This document shows positions 46,956 to 56,160 of a stretch of 64,000 nucleotides of DNA, piece by piece. The notes below the pieces were generated by a model. That model searched no databases. It was not told the DNA's origin and saw nothing but the letters and a program-made list of their open reading frames with translations. The DNA is from Prevotella sp. (lineage in GTDB: Bacteria > Bacteroidota > Bacteroidia > Bacteroidales > Bacteroidaceae), in the NCBI GenBank assembly GCA_022486815.1, contig JAKVJW010000008.1, forward strand, positions 43,030-107,029, read 5' to 3'. The position numbers and the translations under genes are program-made. Each line of letters begins with the position of its first letter. The first letter of the stretch is position 1.

Positions 46956-47177
46956 TTAACAGTATCTTTTGATCAATTCGATTGCATCTTCGGGACAAGC
47001 CTCAATACACTCGCCACAACCAATACACCTTTCAGGATGATTCACGAAAGTGATATATTTGTCTTGTACCCAGGAACTCTCAAAAACTTTGTGACGGCAG
47101 ACCCATTCACAATATTTACAGTTACGGCACCTGTCTTCTATGACATTTGCCACCAATTTGCTTTTTTTCATAAACAT
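46956..47177 (-). CDS. 2x[4Fe-4S] ferredoxin-like protein
   Basis: 73 residues (ATG at 47177, or 47171). Two cluster motifs are seen: CRNCKYCEWVCRHKVF (CxxCxxCxxxC) and CIGCGECIEACPEDAI (CxxCxxCxxxCP). It is a small electron carrier with bacterial-type ferredoxin clusters. The first motif has His-Lys in place of the usual Pro after the fourth Cys. It is followed by a tiny membrane protein gene and then, after a short gap, by NDH-2 on the same strand, suggesting a redox role. Confidence 0.88.
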   Translation of the reverse strand: MFMKKSKLVANVIEDRCRNCKYCEWVCRHKVFESSWVQDKYITFVNHPERCIGCGECIEACPEDAIELIKRYC

Positions 47178-47394
47178 AACCCTGTTCTAATTTCAATAGT
47201 CAGTATTTCATTTCATCTATAGTACTACAGCGGAATGCCTTATACTATTAAAGACAAATGAGAAGAAAGAATATTTTAAAGAAATCATGATTTTTTTAAA
47301 AGAAAAGTTATGAAGGAAATGATGGCATACCGGAGTTCACCATGCCGGCATACCATCTACTTGCAAGACAGAACCTTCAGAAAGAGAAGGCTGG

Positions 47395-47417
47395 TATAAT
47401 CTGAATCATAGATTATA
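47395..47417. terminator. Hairpin downstream of the efflux operon
   Basis: TATAATCT-GAATCAT-AGATTATA: 8-bp perfect stem just beyond the MFS gene stop at 47453 on the minus strand. No T run follows. A second imperfect hairpin (GATGGCATACCGG / CCGGCATACCATC) lies at 47321-47357. Confidence 0.45.
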
Positions 47418-47452
47418 ACACAAAATCATATCCTGTCAGTAAATACGATTCT

Positions 47453-49027
47453 CTATCTGCAAGATTTTTTTGATTTCTTCCTTTTCTTCAGAAAGAACAT
47501 AAAAAACAGTGACAGCACACTGATGACTGCCAGCATCCGAAAAGAAGAGAGATAACTGAGCAATTCTGAATTTTTCATGACCTCAACATTCAGCAAACCA
47601 TTGCACACTGCTTGCGCTGAACTTGCATTCATCCCTGAACTCTGAAGCAGATGTGACACACCTTGTACGGTCTCCATGGTACTGTTGGAATACAGATTGA
47701 TGTCTGCAGACAACTGTGACTGATACAAAGCCTGAGCATTTGTGATGTGGGTACCGATCATGGCCAGTCCCACAGCTCCGCCCAGTTGCTTTGCCATATT
47801 GCTCAGCCCTGCTCCTTGTCCAAGGTCCGGTCCTGAAAGTCCCTGAATGGCCATCATGATAACCGGCAGCATGAACAGACCTATACCAAAACCACGAAAA
47901 AGCAAAGGAATGAATAATCCGGCAAAGGAAGAACTTTCTGACTGGAAACTCATCCACATTCCGAAAATAAAGGTACAGATGAAGCCACTCGTTATCATTA
48001 TCTTCGGGTCAACACCTTTGCCTATTGCTTTCTGGGAGAAGATCAATCCGACGGTAGACATCAGTGCTCCCGGCATCAGTGCCAGCCCGCTCATCGTTGC
48101 AGTCCATCCCAGATTGATCTGGGCCATCAACGGGAATGCATATACGGCAATATAGAGGATGGCTCCGATTATAAAACTGAAAAGGACGCCGAGGGCCAGA
48201 TTCCGGTATTGTCCCAGCAGTCTGATATTCACTGCCGGCATTTCTGTCGTCAGTTCCCTGTATATAAAAGCGAGAAGGCCGATACCGGCTATGATGCTGA
48301 AGAAAAGGATGATATGACTGTCAAACCAGTTCTTTGAGTTGCCTTCTTCCAGAACATACTGGAGACTGCCTATCCCGACGGAAAGAAACAGGATACCCCA
48401 CCAGTCAATATTTCCTTTCAGATCATGGTTCTTCTCATTAGGTATCGACAACCAGGATGTGGTTGCGGCCAATAACCCTAAGGGTACATTGATATAAAAG
48501 ACCCAGTGCCAGGAATAGTTGTCTGTGATGAATCCTCCCAGAGTAGGGCCTAGTGCGGGACCTGCCGCAATACCGATGCCGTAGATGACACTTGCCAGGC
48601 CTAACTGCTTCGGGGGATATGACGCGGCCAGAATGGTCTGCGACTGTGTCATCAGGGCTCCGCCGCCCAGTCCCTGGATAAAACGCCACAGGATCAGTTC
48701 CCATAATTCTGTCGAATTGCCACACATGAATGATGAGATGGTAAAGATGAGTATGGAAGCGGTGAAATAAACTTTCGTTCCGAACAACTCGGCGAGCATT
48801 CCGCTCAGGGGGATAATGATGACGTTGGAGATGGCAAAGGCTGTAATAACCCATGCGACATCTGTCGTGGAAGCGCCTAAACTTCCGGCTATATGGCGTA
48901 AAGATACGTTGACGACCGTCGAGTCAATGAGTGCAAGCAATGATGCAACGACGCATGTGCCCACGATAACGGCACGGACGATACCGGTCGGATATTCTAC
49001 AGGTGCAGTTACTGCCTTGTTTTGCAT
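47453..49027 (-). CDS. DHA2-family MFS drug transporter (EmrB/QacA type)
   Basis: 524 residues with about 14 membrane helices, the DHA2 count. Motifs are LIDSTVVNVSLRHIAGSLGAS (motif D1 region, quoted in part as LIDSTVVNVSL), LSGMLAELFGTKVYF (motif A), RFIQGLGGGALMTQSQ (motif B) and GIGIAAGPALGPTLGGFI (motif C). As the inner-membrane pump it exports hydrophobic compounds in exchange for protons. It starts directly at the stop of the HlyD gene (no gap), forming a tripartite system with HlyD and TolC-type partners. Confidence 0.95.
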   Translation of the reverse strand: MQNKAVTAPVEYPTGIVRAVIVGTCVVASLLALIDSTVVNVSLRHIAGSLGASTTDVAWVITAFAISNVIIIPLSGMLAELFGTKVYFTASILIFTISSFMCGNSTELWELILWRFIQGLGGGALMTQSQTILAASYPPKQLGLASVIYGIGIAAGPALGPTLGGFITDNYSWHWVFYINVPLGLLAATTSWLSIPNEKNHDLKGNIDWWGILFLSVGIGSLQYVLEEGNSKNWFDSHIILFFSIIAGIGLLAFIYRELTTEMPAVNIRLLGQYRNLALGVLFSFIIGAILYIAVYAFPLMAQINLGWTATMSGLALMPGALMSTVGLIFSQKAIGKGVDPKIMITSGFICTFIFGMWMSFQSESSSFAGLFIPLLFRGFGIGLFMLPVIMMAIQGLSGPDLGQGAGLSNMAKQLGGAVGLAMIGTHITNAQALYQSQLSADINLYSNSTMETVQGVSHLLQSSGMNASSAQAVCNGLLNVEVMKNSELLSYLSSFRMLAVISVLSLFFMFFLKKRKKSKKSCR

Positions 49028-50095
49028 TTATCTGGTTTTTACTGATACGACGACATTCATTCCCGGCAGAAGCTGTTGCCTGATATTTGCATCGGCCAGA
49101 TGGATGCGGACTGGTATACGCTGGGTGATCTTGATAAAATTGCCTGTGGCATTCTCAGCCGGCAATAATGAGAACTTGCTATTCGTGGCTGCACAGAAAC
49201 TCTCTATCTTTCCCGTCAGTTTCAATCCGGGGTAAGCATCTACCTTGACCTCTGCTGACTGACCGGCTTTCATATCATCCAACTGCGTTTCCTTGAAGTT
49301 GGCGGTAATCCAGATATTCGAGATATTGATCAGAGAAGCCAGGGCTGTACCGGAAGGGACGAACTGCCCGACTTCTATATTCTTTTTCGAGATCACGCCA
49401 TCACATGGCGCTATAACGAAAGCATGCTCGTACTGGTCCTCAGCCTGGGCAAGTTGGGCATAGGCTTGCTTGATATGTGCAAGGGCTTGTTTGACTTGTG
49501 TATAATGGATATCGGTCTGCATCCGGGTCGTAGACTTCTGGGCAGTAAGAGAATTAAATTGCTTATAGGATGCTCCTTCCTGAGCTTTTGACATTTGCCA
49601 GGCAGCCTTCATCTGATCGTAAGTTTGCTGGGTAGCAGCTCCTGAATGGTACATCTTCTCAACTCTCCTGAAATCCGCTTCTGACTGCCATGCTTTTGCT
49701 TCCGCTGCCAATATGTTTTCTTTCGCTGAACCTGCATTGAAAGCAGCAGCCAACTCACCGAATTTGGAAGCGGAGATCTGCTTCTTGCACGATTCGAGTT
49801 CTATGTGTGCTGACGCTACCTGGGCTTCGGCCTGTATGACCTGAGATTTCAAACTGACAGTATCGAAGATGACTAGTGTATCTCCCTTTCTCACCTTCTG
49901 GTTGTCATGGAATAGGATCTGATCGACATATCCGGTTACTGATGTACGCAACGGAATGATATTTCCATCGATACAGGCATCATCTGTAGATTCATAGCAC
50001 CAGTTATGATAGACCATACTTGCTGCCAGACATAAAATAACGACTCCTGCTGCAACGACCGCTGTCAGAACTTTTTTTGACTTTAGATTTTTCAT
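49028..50095 (-). CDS. HlyD/EmrA-family membrane fusion protein
   Basis: 355 residues. One N-terminal membrane helix (about 8-28), lipoyl-like half motif STDDACIDGNIIPLRTSVTG..VRKGDTL, a long coiled-coil hairpin (about 85-215, Ala/Gln-rich) and the second lipoyl half with APCDGVISKKNIEVGQFV. The C-terminal beta domain contains NFKETQLDDMKAGQSAEVKVDAYP, typical of EmrA. It links the MFS pump with the outer-membrane channel. Gaps to the TolC and MFS genes are two and zero bases. Confidence 0.94.
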   Translation of the reverse strand: MKNLKSKKVLTAVVAAGVVILCLAASMVYHNWCYESTDDACIDGNIIPLRTSVTGYVDQILFHDNQKVRKGDTLVIFDTVSLKSQVIQAEAQVASAHIELESCKKQISASKFGELAAAFNAGSAKENILAAEAKAWQSEADFRRVEKMYHSGAATQQTYDQMKAAWQMSKAQEGASYKQFNSLTAQKSTTRMQTDIHYTQVKQALAHIKQAYAQLAQAEDQYEHAFVIAPCDGVISKKNIEVGQFVPSGTALASLINISNIWITANFKETQLDDMKAGQSAEVKVDAYPGLKLTGKIESFCAATNSKFSLLPAENATGNFIKITQRIPVRIHLADANIRQQLLPGMNVVVSVKTR

Positions 50096-50097
50096 TT

Positions 50098-51423
50098 CTA
50101 CATTTCCTGGTTATTCCTGTTCAACAATGTTCTTATCTTTGCTCCATCCATCAGATATTCTATATGGTGGATGGATTTGTTAATGATTGCCTGTGCCTCA
50201 TCATTCAGTTTGATCAAATAGTCCGTAAGAGTTATCGAACCGCTTTTCAGTTGTACGGCGGCCACCTCTTTTATATGGGAGCGGATCTTTATGATTTCTC
50301 CATCACTGTCTTCCAATTTCCTGTTCTTCAACCAGTCTGTATTCAAGTTATCGATTTTCCTGTTCATGTCTATTTCATAGATTGACCGTTGGTTCCTTGT
50401 CATCTCATCATTGATATTGATCAGATTCCGCTGGTGGGCCTTATTGTAAAATGCATCAATGTTCCAGGTCAGTGATACCCCTACGATACCGGAACAGTGA
50501 CGGGTATAGTCCATCATATTCAGGCCGGGACGCCCGTAATAGCCGTTGGCAAACAGTGACAGTCTTGGAAGCATTTCAGCATTCAGTTCTTTCAATTTCC
50601 ATTTTGCGCTCTGACTCTGCAGGTTGAACATCTCGAAATCAGGACGGGTGGAGTAATCTCTGCCTGTGATATCCATTCCTTCCGGGAGGTCTAATAGGTC
50701 AGTTGAGTCTACTTGTTCACGAGTGTATGAAGATAATGTGGTATATTTCTGATTTAGGGACATACACAGTTCCGTTTCCTGTTGGTCCAACTGGATGATA
50801 TTTGCATCTATCTCTTGAATGTCCGTTTTTAGTGAGATTCCCTCACGGACAGCTGCTGACAGATCTTTCTTCCTCTGCTCTAGGTCTGCTTTCTTGAAAT
50901 GGACTGCCTTGATCTGTTCCTTGGTAATCAGAATATCCTCAAACAGGTCATCTATCATCCCTTCTATCTGTAACATTGAAGATCTTACCTGATGGGCGGC
51001 CATGTCTTCGTCTAACCCACTGATTCGTTTCTCGATATGACCGGCCCCGCCATCATAGACCAACTGGGAAACTGACAGTCCGCCTTGATATTGAAGTTTT
51101 TTGCCACCCTCAATATTGATGCCGAATTTGTCTTCAATATCCTTCGGTATGTCAATGGATGACACTTCTGACTGATATGAGTTTTTTACAGTAACAGAGG
51201 TATGTGGGAGCCACTGGGTATTTATGTTTCTCTGAGATTCCAGACTCTGTTGGTCGATCAGGGCCAATCGCTTTGCATAAGGGTATCTCAGATATGCTGA
51301 ATGTATCAACTCATTCAGCGTGTAATGCCGGCCGGCCTGGGCACCGGCGAACATCGGGAAAACAATTCCGGCGATTAATACAATCCATTTTCCGGAAGTG
51401 ATTTTTTCTTTTAATGATCTCAT
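50098..51423 (-). CDS. TolC-family outer-membrane efflux channel
   Basis: 441 residues with a signal peptide ending AGAQA. The protein is mostly helical with the two-fold OEP repeat (first near 30-230, second near 240-430), containing LNELIHSAYLRYPYAKRLA, QGGLSVSQLVYDGG, TRPDFEMFNLQSQSAKWKL and GVSLTWNIDAFYNKAHQRN. It is the outer-membrane duct of the efflux system and the first gene of the operon, transcribed from the promoter at 51520-51550. Confidence 0.93.
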   Translation of the reverse strand: MRSLKEKITSGKWIVLIAGIVFPMFAGAQAGRHYTLNELIHSAYLRYPYAKRLALIDQQSLESQRNINTQWLPHTSVTVKNSYQSEVSSIDIPKDIEDKFGINIEGGKKLQYQGGLSVSQLVYDGGAGHIEKRISGLDEDMAAHQVRSSMLQIEGMIDDLFEDILITKEQIKAVHFKKADLEQRKKDLSAAVREGISLKTDIQEIDANIIQLDQQETELCMSLNQKYTTLSSYTREQVDSTDLLDLPEGMDITGRDYSTRPDFEMFNLQSQSAKWKLKELNAEMLPRLSLFANGYYGRPGLNMMDYTRHCSGIVGVSLTWNIDAFYNKAHQRNLININDEMTRNQRSIYEIDMNRKIDNLNTDWLKNRKLEDSDGEIIKIRSHIKEVAAVQLKSGSITLTDYLIKLNDEAQAIINKSIHHIEYLMDGAKIRTLLNRNNQEM

Positions 51424-51519
51424 AACTTAATTTCTATAACTATTTTTTTATCCTTTTTACCTCGTTTTGCATCAGTCAGGATGTCGTATACTATCTCAGT
51501 TTCGATTGATCGGACGATG

Positions 51520-51550
51520 CAAAGGTATACCTCTAATCACTACTATACAA
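51520..51550 (-). promoter_or_regulatory. Efflux operon promoter
   Basis: Minus strand: TTG (51550-51548), 20 bases, TACCTTTG (51527-51520), about 97 bases before the TolC-family ATG. Confidence 0.7.
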
Positions 51551-51642
51551 TACTTTGTCGGTGAGCATATATGATAATATCGGTGAAATGCATATCAAAT
51601 AGGGTAATCTTATTGTTCATCATTAAAGTTATACTATAATGT

Positions 51643-51658
51643 TCAACAATTTTGTTGA
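51643..51658. promoter_or_regulatory. Putative TetR operator 1 (efflux operon side)
   Basis: Palindrome TCAACAATTTTGTTGA, with six-base arms and four-base spacer identical in layout to the one at the tetR promoter. It lies between the tetR stop and the efflux promoter, about 90 bases upstream of that promoter's -33 region. Confidence 0.65.
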
Positions 51659-51681
51659 TTTAATAACAAAAAAAATAATAT

Positions 51682-52284
51682 TTATTTGAATATAGCCTGC
51701 TTGATCCATTTAGGCAGATTCTTCCTCAGGACACTGCGATAGCTCTGCCATTTCTCTTCATCCCATCTGAAGATCATCATATATAGTGGGCCCGCAATAA
51801 ACGGGAACATACAGAGACTAGAAATCATAATGACAAACTCTTCTGAATCTTTCATTATGATCTCTCCTTTTTCGTATGCCTCTTTTACTTGCATTCTGAA
51901 GATCGTACTGTGTTTATTATTGATGATTTTCTTAAAGAAATCCGGATCCTTGGATGCCTCATGAAGGGCAAATATCAGCATATCTGAATTATTGTAAGCC
52001 AAGTCTATCTCAGCTTCAATATAGTTGTCAACCTTCTCCTCAAAGGAAAGGTCTGAATTCAGGTTTTCCTTGAAGGTCACAATAAACTGAGAAATGACGG
52101 ATTTCATAACTTGGTGAGACAACATTTTCTTATCCCGGAAGTAATAGTGCAGCATGGACCGGTTGATCAAAGCCAAGTCAGCAATATCCTGCATCCGGGC
52201 ACCTTGAAGGCCGTCTCTCAAGAATACCTTCTTGGCAGCTTCCAAAATCCTTTCTTCTGTATTGTTGTCTTTTGACTTAGTCAT
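51682..52284 (-). CDS. TetR/AcrR-family transcriptional regulator
   Basis: 200 residues. The N-terminal TetR DNA-binding domain is clear: EERILEAAKKVFLRDGLQGARMQDIADLALINRSMLHYYFRDKKML (about 8-54), with the helix-turn-helix near 30-50. The C-terminal helical domain would bind a ligand and dimerise. It lies directly upstream of the tripartite efflux operon and probably represses it and itself. Two matching palindromes, one at its own start and one before the efflux operon, support this. Confidence 0.93.
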   Translation of the reverse strand: MTKSKDNNTEERILEAAKKVFLRDGLQGARMQDIADLALINRSMLHYYFRDKKMLSHQVMKSVISQFIVTFKENLNSDLSFEEKVDNYIEAEIDLAYNNSDMLIFALHEASKDPDFFKKIINNKHSTIFRMQVKEAYEKGEIIMKDSEEFVIMISSLCMFPFIAGPLYMMIFRWDEEKWQSYRSVLRKNLPKWIKQAIFK

Positions 52285-52290
52285 AATTGT

Positions 52291-52316
52291 TCAACAAAAA
52301 TGTTGATGCAAATATA
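52291..52316 (-). promoter_or_regulatory. tetR promoter with overlapping operator 2
   Basis: Minus-strand -7 box TATATTTG (52316-52309) is followed at once by palindrome TCAACAAAAATGTTGA (52291-52306), which covers the expected transcription start and ends seven bases before the tetR ATG. This suits self-repression. Confidence 0.7.
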
Positions 52317-52533
52317 GGCTAAATATATTGTTCACATTTCATCGGTCTTGTTTATTTAACAAATTATAACAACTGATCTATTCCTTTTTGTTACAGTTAC
52401 ATCACCGTCTTGTCTTATTCTGCGCCTTTCATAAACTTTATCAAAATGTCATAATAATAGCATTATATAAATCAATAAGCTTTATTTACAAATAAAACTG
52501 TATCAAAGTGTCTTTATTTAAGATTTAAATAAG

Positions 52534-52541
52534 TATCTTTG
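52534..52541 (+). promoter_or_regulatory. Amino-acid permease promoter -7 box
   Basis: TATCTTTG, 36 bases before the ATG at 52577. Confidence 0.6.
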
Positions 52542-52576
52542 CACATAAGATAGGTAAAACAAAAAATTAAGGTAAT

Positions 52577-54262
52577 ATGGGGTTGTTCACAAAGAAAAGC
52601 ATCAGTAGTCTCATGGCTGAAGCCTCAGACAAACATGGGATGAAGAAGACTCTGTCAACAGGAGCCTTGGTTGCACTCGGAATAGGAGTTGTCATCGGTG
52701 CGGGGTTATTTTCAATTACAGGCATTGCCGCAGCCGACCATGCTGGTCCGGCCATCATTATATCCTTCATCATTGCAGCCATCGGTTGTGCTTTTGCTGG
52801 ATTATGCTATGCAGAATTTGCCTCATCCATACCGGTTTCAGGCAGTGCTTATACTTATTCATACGCTACGATGGGGGAATTTGTCGCTTGGATCATCGGC
52901 TGGGATCTGATTCTGGAATATTCCGTCGGTGCCTCTACAATCGCCTCCAGTTGGTCCGGTTATTTCTACGAACTGCTTCATTCTATGGGGCTTTCGATGG
53001 ATCGCAGATTGATGATGACACCGTTTGAGACCATTACCCTGCCTGGTGGTGAAATCGTCCGCGGAATCATCAATCTCCCATCCATCTTCATTGTCACGGT
53101 CATGTCGATGGTCCTGATACACGGTACAAAAGGGTCAGCCAGACTGAACAACGTGATTGTCATCTTGAAGGTAAGCATCGTCCTGCTTTTCATCTTCATC
53201 GGATTCCACTATATTGACAAAAGCAATCTGACCCCTTTTATCCCGAAAAATGAAGGAAGTTTCGGAAAGTTCGGATGGTCGGGAATCTTCAGGGCGGCAG
53301 GAATGATCTTCTTTGCCTATATGGGATTTGATGCCGTCTCTACGGCAGCACAAGAGACCAAGAACCCACAAAAATCAATGCCCTACGGTATCTTGGGATC
53401 TCTGTTGATCTGCACGATCCTCTATGTTCTGTTCGCTTATGTCCTCACCGGTGTAGCCAATTACAAGACCTTCAGCGGTGGCGGAAGCGATCTGGCACCC
53501 GTTGCTACAGCTATCAACCACATGGGCAAGGTTGGTCCCGGCGGAACGGTCATTCCGGCGTTTCCGTGGCTGAACAGAATCATCATACTAGCCATCCTTC
53601 TAGGTTATTCTTCTGTGATTCTGGTATTATTGCTTGGACAGAGCAGGGTTTTCTACTCCATGAGCCGCGACGGACTGATTCCTCCGATCTTCTCGCATTT
53701 GCATCCTAAATACAGGACACCGGCTAAATCAAATCTACTGTTTATGATCTTTGTATCCCTGATCGCTGCCTTCATTCCAGGTAAGGTCGTAGGAGAGATG
53801 AGCAGTATCGGGACATTATTTGCTTTCATCCTGGTTTGTCTGGGAATCATCATCATCCGAAAGAACAATCCTGGGGCCAAACCCGCCTTCAGGACTCCCT
53901 GGGTACCGGTCATCCCCTTACTGGGAACACTGGTATGCTTGTCCATGATGGTGTCTCTGAGTATTGACACTTGGATACGCCTGGTCGTCTGGATGATGAT
54001 CGGTTTTGACATCTACCTTGTACGAGGGCCTAAGCATAGCAAGTCATCAGAAAATGACCCGCCGCAGGAAAAACAGAAATCACGGAATGTAACGTCTGTC
54101 TGCGGACTTGCCTTGTGCGCTTTGCTCGCCTTTTTCACCTATGTACATCACCGGTCTGAAAGAGGCTGTAACACTGACCTGATTATCTTCAACATCATCA
54201 TTGCTTTTCATGTGGTCTACTATCTCTGGTTCCGGTTTGTAAAAAAGATCTATCGGAAATAA
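52577..54262 (+). CDS. APC-family amino-acid permease
   Basis: 561 residues with about 12-14 membrane helices. The APC signature begins with LSTGALVALGIGVVIGAGLFSITGIAA (helix 1 with the unwound GIGxxxGAG substrate motif, about 27-50), followed by AGLCYAEFASSIPVSGSAYTYSYATMGE and SGIFRAAGMIFFAYMGFDAVSTAAQETKNPQKSMP (named in parts). It resembles the CAT/YfnA cationic amino-acid subgroup. An unusually polar loop around 480-510 (KHSKSSENDPPQEKQKSRN) separates the last helices. Substrate not readable. Divergent from tetR. Confidence 0.92.
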   Translation: MGLFTKKSISSLMAEASDKHGMKKTLSTGALVALGIGVVIGAGLFSITGIAAADHAGPAIIISFIIAAIGCAFAGLCYAEFASSIPVSGSAYTYSYATMGEFVAWIIGWDLILEYSVGASTIASSWSGYFYELLHSMGLSMDRRLMMTPFETITLPGGEIVRGIINLPSIFIVTVMSMVLIHGTKGSARLNNVIVILKVSIVLLFIFIGFHYIDKSNLTPFIPKNEGSFGKFGWSGIFRAAGMIFFAYMGFDAVSTAAQETKNPQKSMPYGILGSLLICTILYVLFAYVLTGVANYKTFSGGGSDLAPVATAINHMGKVGPGGTVIPAFPWLNRIIILAILLGYSSVILVLLLGQSRVFYSMSRDGLIPPIFSHLHPKYRTPAKSNLLFMIFVSLIAAFIPGKVVGEMSSIGTLFAFILVCLGIIIIRKNNPGAKPAFRTPWVPVIPLLGTLVCLSMMVSLSIDTWIRLVVWMMIGFDIYLVRGPKHSKSSENDPPQEKQKSRNVTSVCGLALCALLAFFTYVHHRSERGCNTDLIIFNIIIAFHVVYYLWFRFVKKIYRK

Positions 54263-54637
54263 GCGCTGGAGAATCCGGAGCGGAATCGATAAGTCTATCC
54301 ACTCAATTTTGGGATTGCTTACCGGGTATTCACGTTTGATTCACAAAGTGGTGGACCACCGATAGGTGAACTCTTGCAGGAACACTATCAACTAGAACTG
54401 TTTTTTTTCATATTCTTAGTGGAAGGAAGACAGAAGGCAGATGGAACTGATAAAAAGTATTAACGGAAAGCATGATTTTTCAGATTTTATGCTTACCTTT
54501 GTCATAACGCGGTTGATTTGCCATTTTTCTTGACAAAAGAACAGGTTTTGGCAATCAACAGATATCGGAAAGTTGGGTCAGACGTTTCATGATCTGTACC
54601 TGAGAATATATAATGATTTCACTACAAGACTAACGAT
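54263..54637 (+). promoter_or_regulatory. Intergenic leader of the dipeptidase gene
   Basis: 375 bases without a gene. A small palindrome GTGGTGGACCACC (about 54347-54359) lies after the permease. TACCTTTG at 54494-54501 is a promoter box for the downstream gene. In the resulting leader of about 130 bases, GTTGATTTGCC (54512-54522) pairs with GGCAATCAAC (54550-54559) with one bulge. Confidence 0.5.
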
Positions 54638-56074
54638 ATGAAGAACAAAAAATCTATGGTTAAGTTACCGTCAGAGTGCACCACGATCATCGTAGGTGAT
54701 AAGATGACAAGTGACGGTTCACACATTGCAGCCCGTTCAGAGGACTGGGACGCCATGTACGCCAAAAACTTTGAAATTTTCGAGGATACGGATTGCGGTC
54801 CGAAAGAATTTGTTGCAAAGGACAGTCCTTTCCGTTGCGAACTCCCTCAGAAGGCTTTGGGTTACCAGGCTTTATCTCCTTATCATCTCCACGGAGAATG
54901 GGGAAGCGCCGGATTCAATACAGCTGGTATCGGTATGAGTTCCACAGAAACGATCTTCAGCAGCGACAAGGCTTTATCCTTCGACCCGTATATAGAAAGT
55001 GGACTGGCAGAGAACTCGATCTATAATGTCGTCCTGCCCTATATCCGGACTGCCCGGGAAGGTGTGGAACGTCTGGGAGCAATGATTGAGAAATATGGCT
55101 CAGCTGAGGGATTCGGCATCAGTTTCATCGATAACAAGGAGATCTGGTATCTTGAGAATGCATGCGGCCATCTCTGGCTGGCTTGTCGGATACCTGCCGA
55201 CAAGTATTTCGTTACGGGAAACCAAAGTCGGTTCCGGAAGTATGATCCGAAAGACAAGAAAAACTATCTGGCTGCTGCTGACCTGATCGACTTCGCTGTC
55301 AAGAACCAACTCTATGATCCGTCTGCTGGTGACTTCGATTTCCACGAGGCTTACTCGCGTGACGAGGAGCAGGACACAACTTATAATTATCCTCGTGTAT
55401 GGGGATTACAGGAGATGTTCAGTCCGTCTATCAAGAATGATGTGACGAAGAACACTTTCCCTGTATTCGCCAAAGCGGATAAGAAAATCAGTATCGCTGA
55501 CATGCGCCGTGCTTTTCGCTTCCATTATGACAACACGGATCATGATCCTTATCTGCACAGCAATCCGAAAGAACCCTATCGTCCGGTATCTATCTTCCGT
55601 ACTACACAGACTCACTTGCTCCAGGTTCGCCCGGAACTGCCGTCTGCTATCGGCTGCATCACTTATATGGCTGAAGGTATGGCTGATCTCGGCGTGTTCC
55701 TTCCGCTCTATGAAGGTGTACGCTCTTTCCCGAAAGCTTACCGGATCGGTGACGGACATTCGAGCAAGGATTCAGCCTACTGGATATTCCGCAAGGTGAT
55801 GACTCTCGGTATGGTCAACTATAACGAGTATGCTCCGCTTATCAAGGAGACTTATGCCAAGTTTGAGGCTGAGACAGATCAGCGTCAGAAGGAAATGGAA
55901 ACTGAATACCTGAAACTCTACAAGCAACAGCCGATGAAGGCGCTGGATTTGTTACAGGACTTCTCAGACTGTGTACTGAACAAGGCACTGGAGACAGCCG
56001 GCAACCTGACGGAAGAACTCTTCACACGTCTGGCTGCAGATACCCAGAAGACTTATCTCTTCCACGGTGCCTGA
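54638..56074 (+). CDS. C69-family dipeptidase (PepD-like, Ntn hydrolase)
   Basis: 478 residues. PepD-type enzymes cut dipeptides; the nucleophile is an N-terminal Cys freed by removal of a short leader. Here the Cys is at about residue 14 in PSECTTIIVGDKMTSDGSHIAARSEDWD, very like PepDA of Lactobacillus. Other features are GSAGFNTAGIGMSSTETI, YIRTAREGVERLG, EGFGISFIDNKEIWYLENACGHLW (named in parts) and FRTTQTHLLQVRPELP. No signal peptide is apparent, so it is probably cytoplasmic. The nearby amino-acid permease may give a shared role in peptide or amino-acid use. Confidence 0.93.
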   Translation: MKNKKSMVKLPSECTTIIVGDKMTSDGSHIAARSEDWDAMYAKNFEIFEDTDCGPKEFVAKDSPFRCELPQKALGYQALSPYHLHGEWGSAGFNTAGIGMSSTETIFSSDKALSFDPYIESGLAENSIYNVVLPYIRTAREGVERLGAMIEKYGSAEGFGISFIDNKEIWYLENACGHLWLACRIPADKYFVTGNQSRFRKYDPKDKKNYLAAADLIDFAVKNQLYDPSAGDFDFHEAYSRDEEQDTTYNYPRVWGLQEMFSPSIKNDVTKNTFPVFAKADKKISIADMRRAFRFHYDNTDHDPYLHSNPKEPYRPVSIFRTTQTHLLQVRPELPSAIGCITYMAEGMADLGVFLPLYEGVRSFPKAYRIGDGHSSKDSAYWIFRKVMTLGMVNYNEYAPLIKETYAKFEAETDQRQKEMETEYLKLYKQQPMKALDLLQDFSDCVLNKALETAGNLTEELFTRLAADTQKTYLFHGA

Positions 56075-56102
56075 TATTCAGAATGGTGAACTATCTGTAT
56101 AA

Positions 56103-56140
56103 AAAATGCCATACGCAACTTCTTTCGCGTATGGCATTTT
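56103..56140 (+). terminator. Terminator after the dipeptidase gene
   Basis: AAAATGCCATACGC / GCGTATGGCATTTT, a 14-bp stem with a ten-base loop ending in a T run. It may serve both this gene and the convergent small gene. Confidence 0.85.
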
Positions 56141-56160
56141 CTAAATTAAGCCCCCAACTT

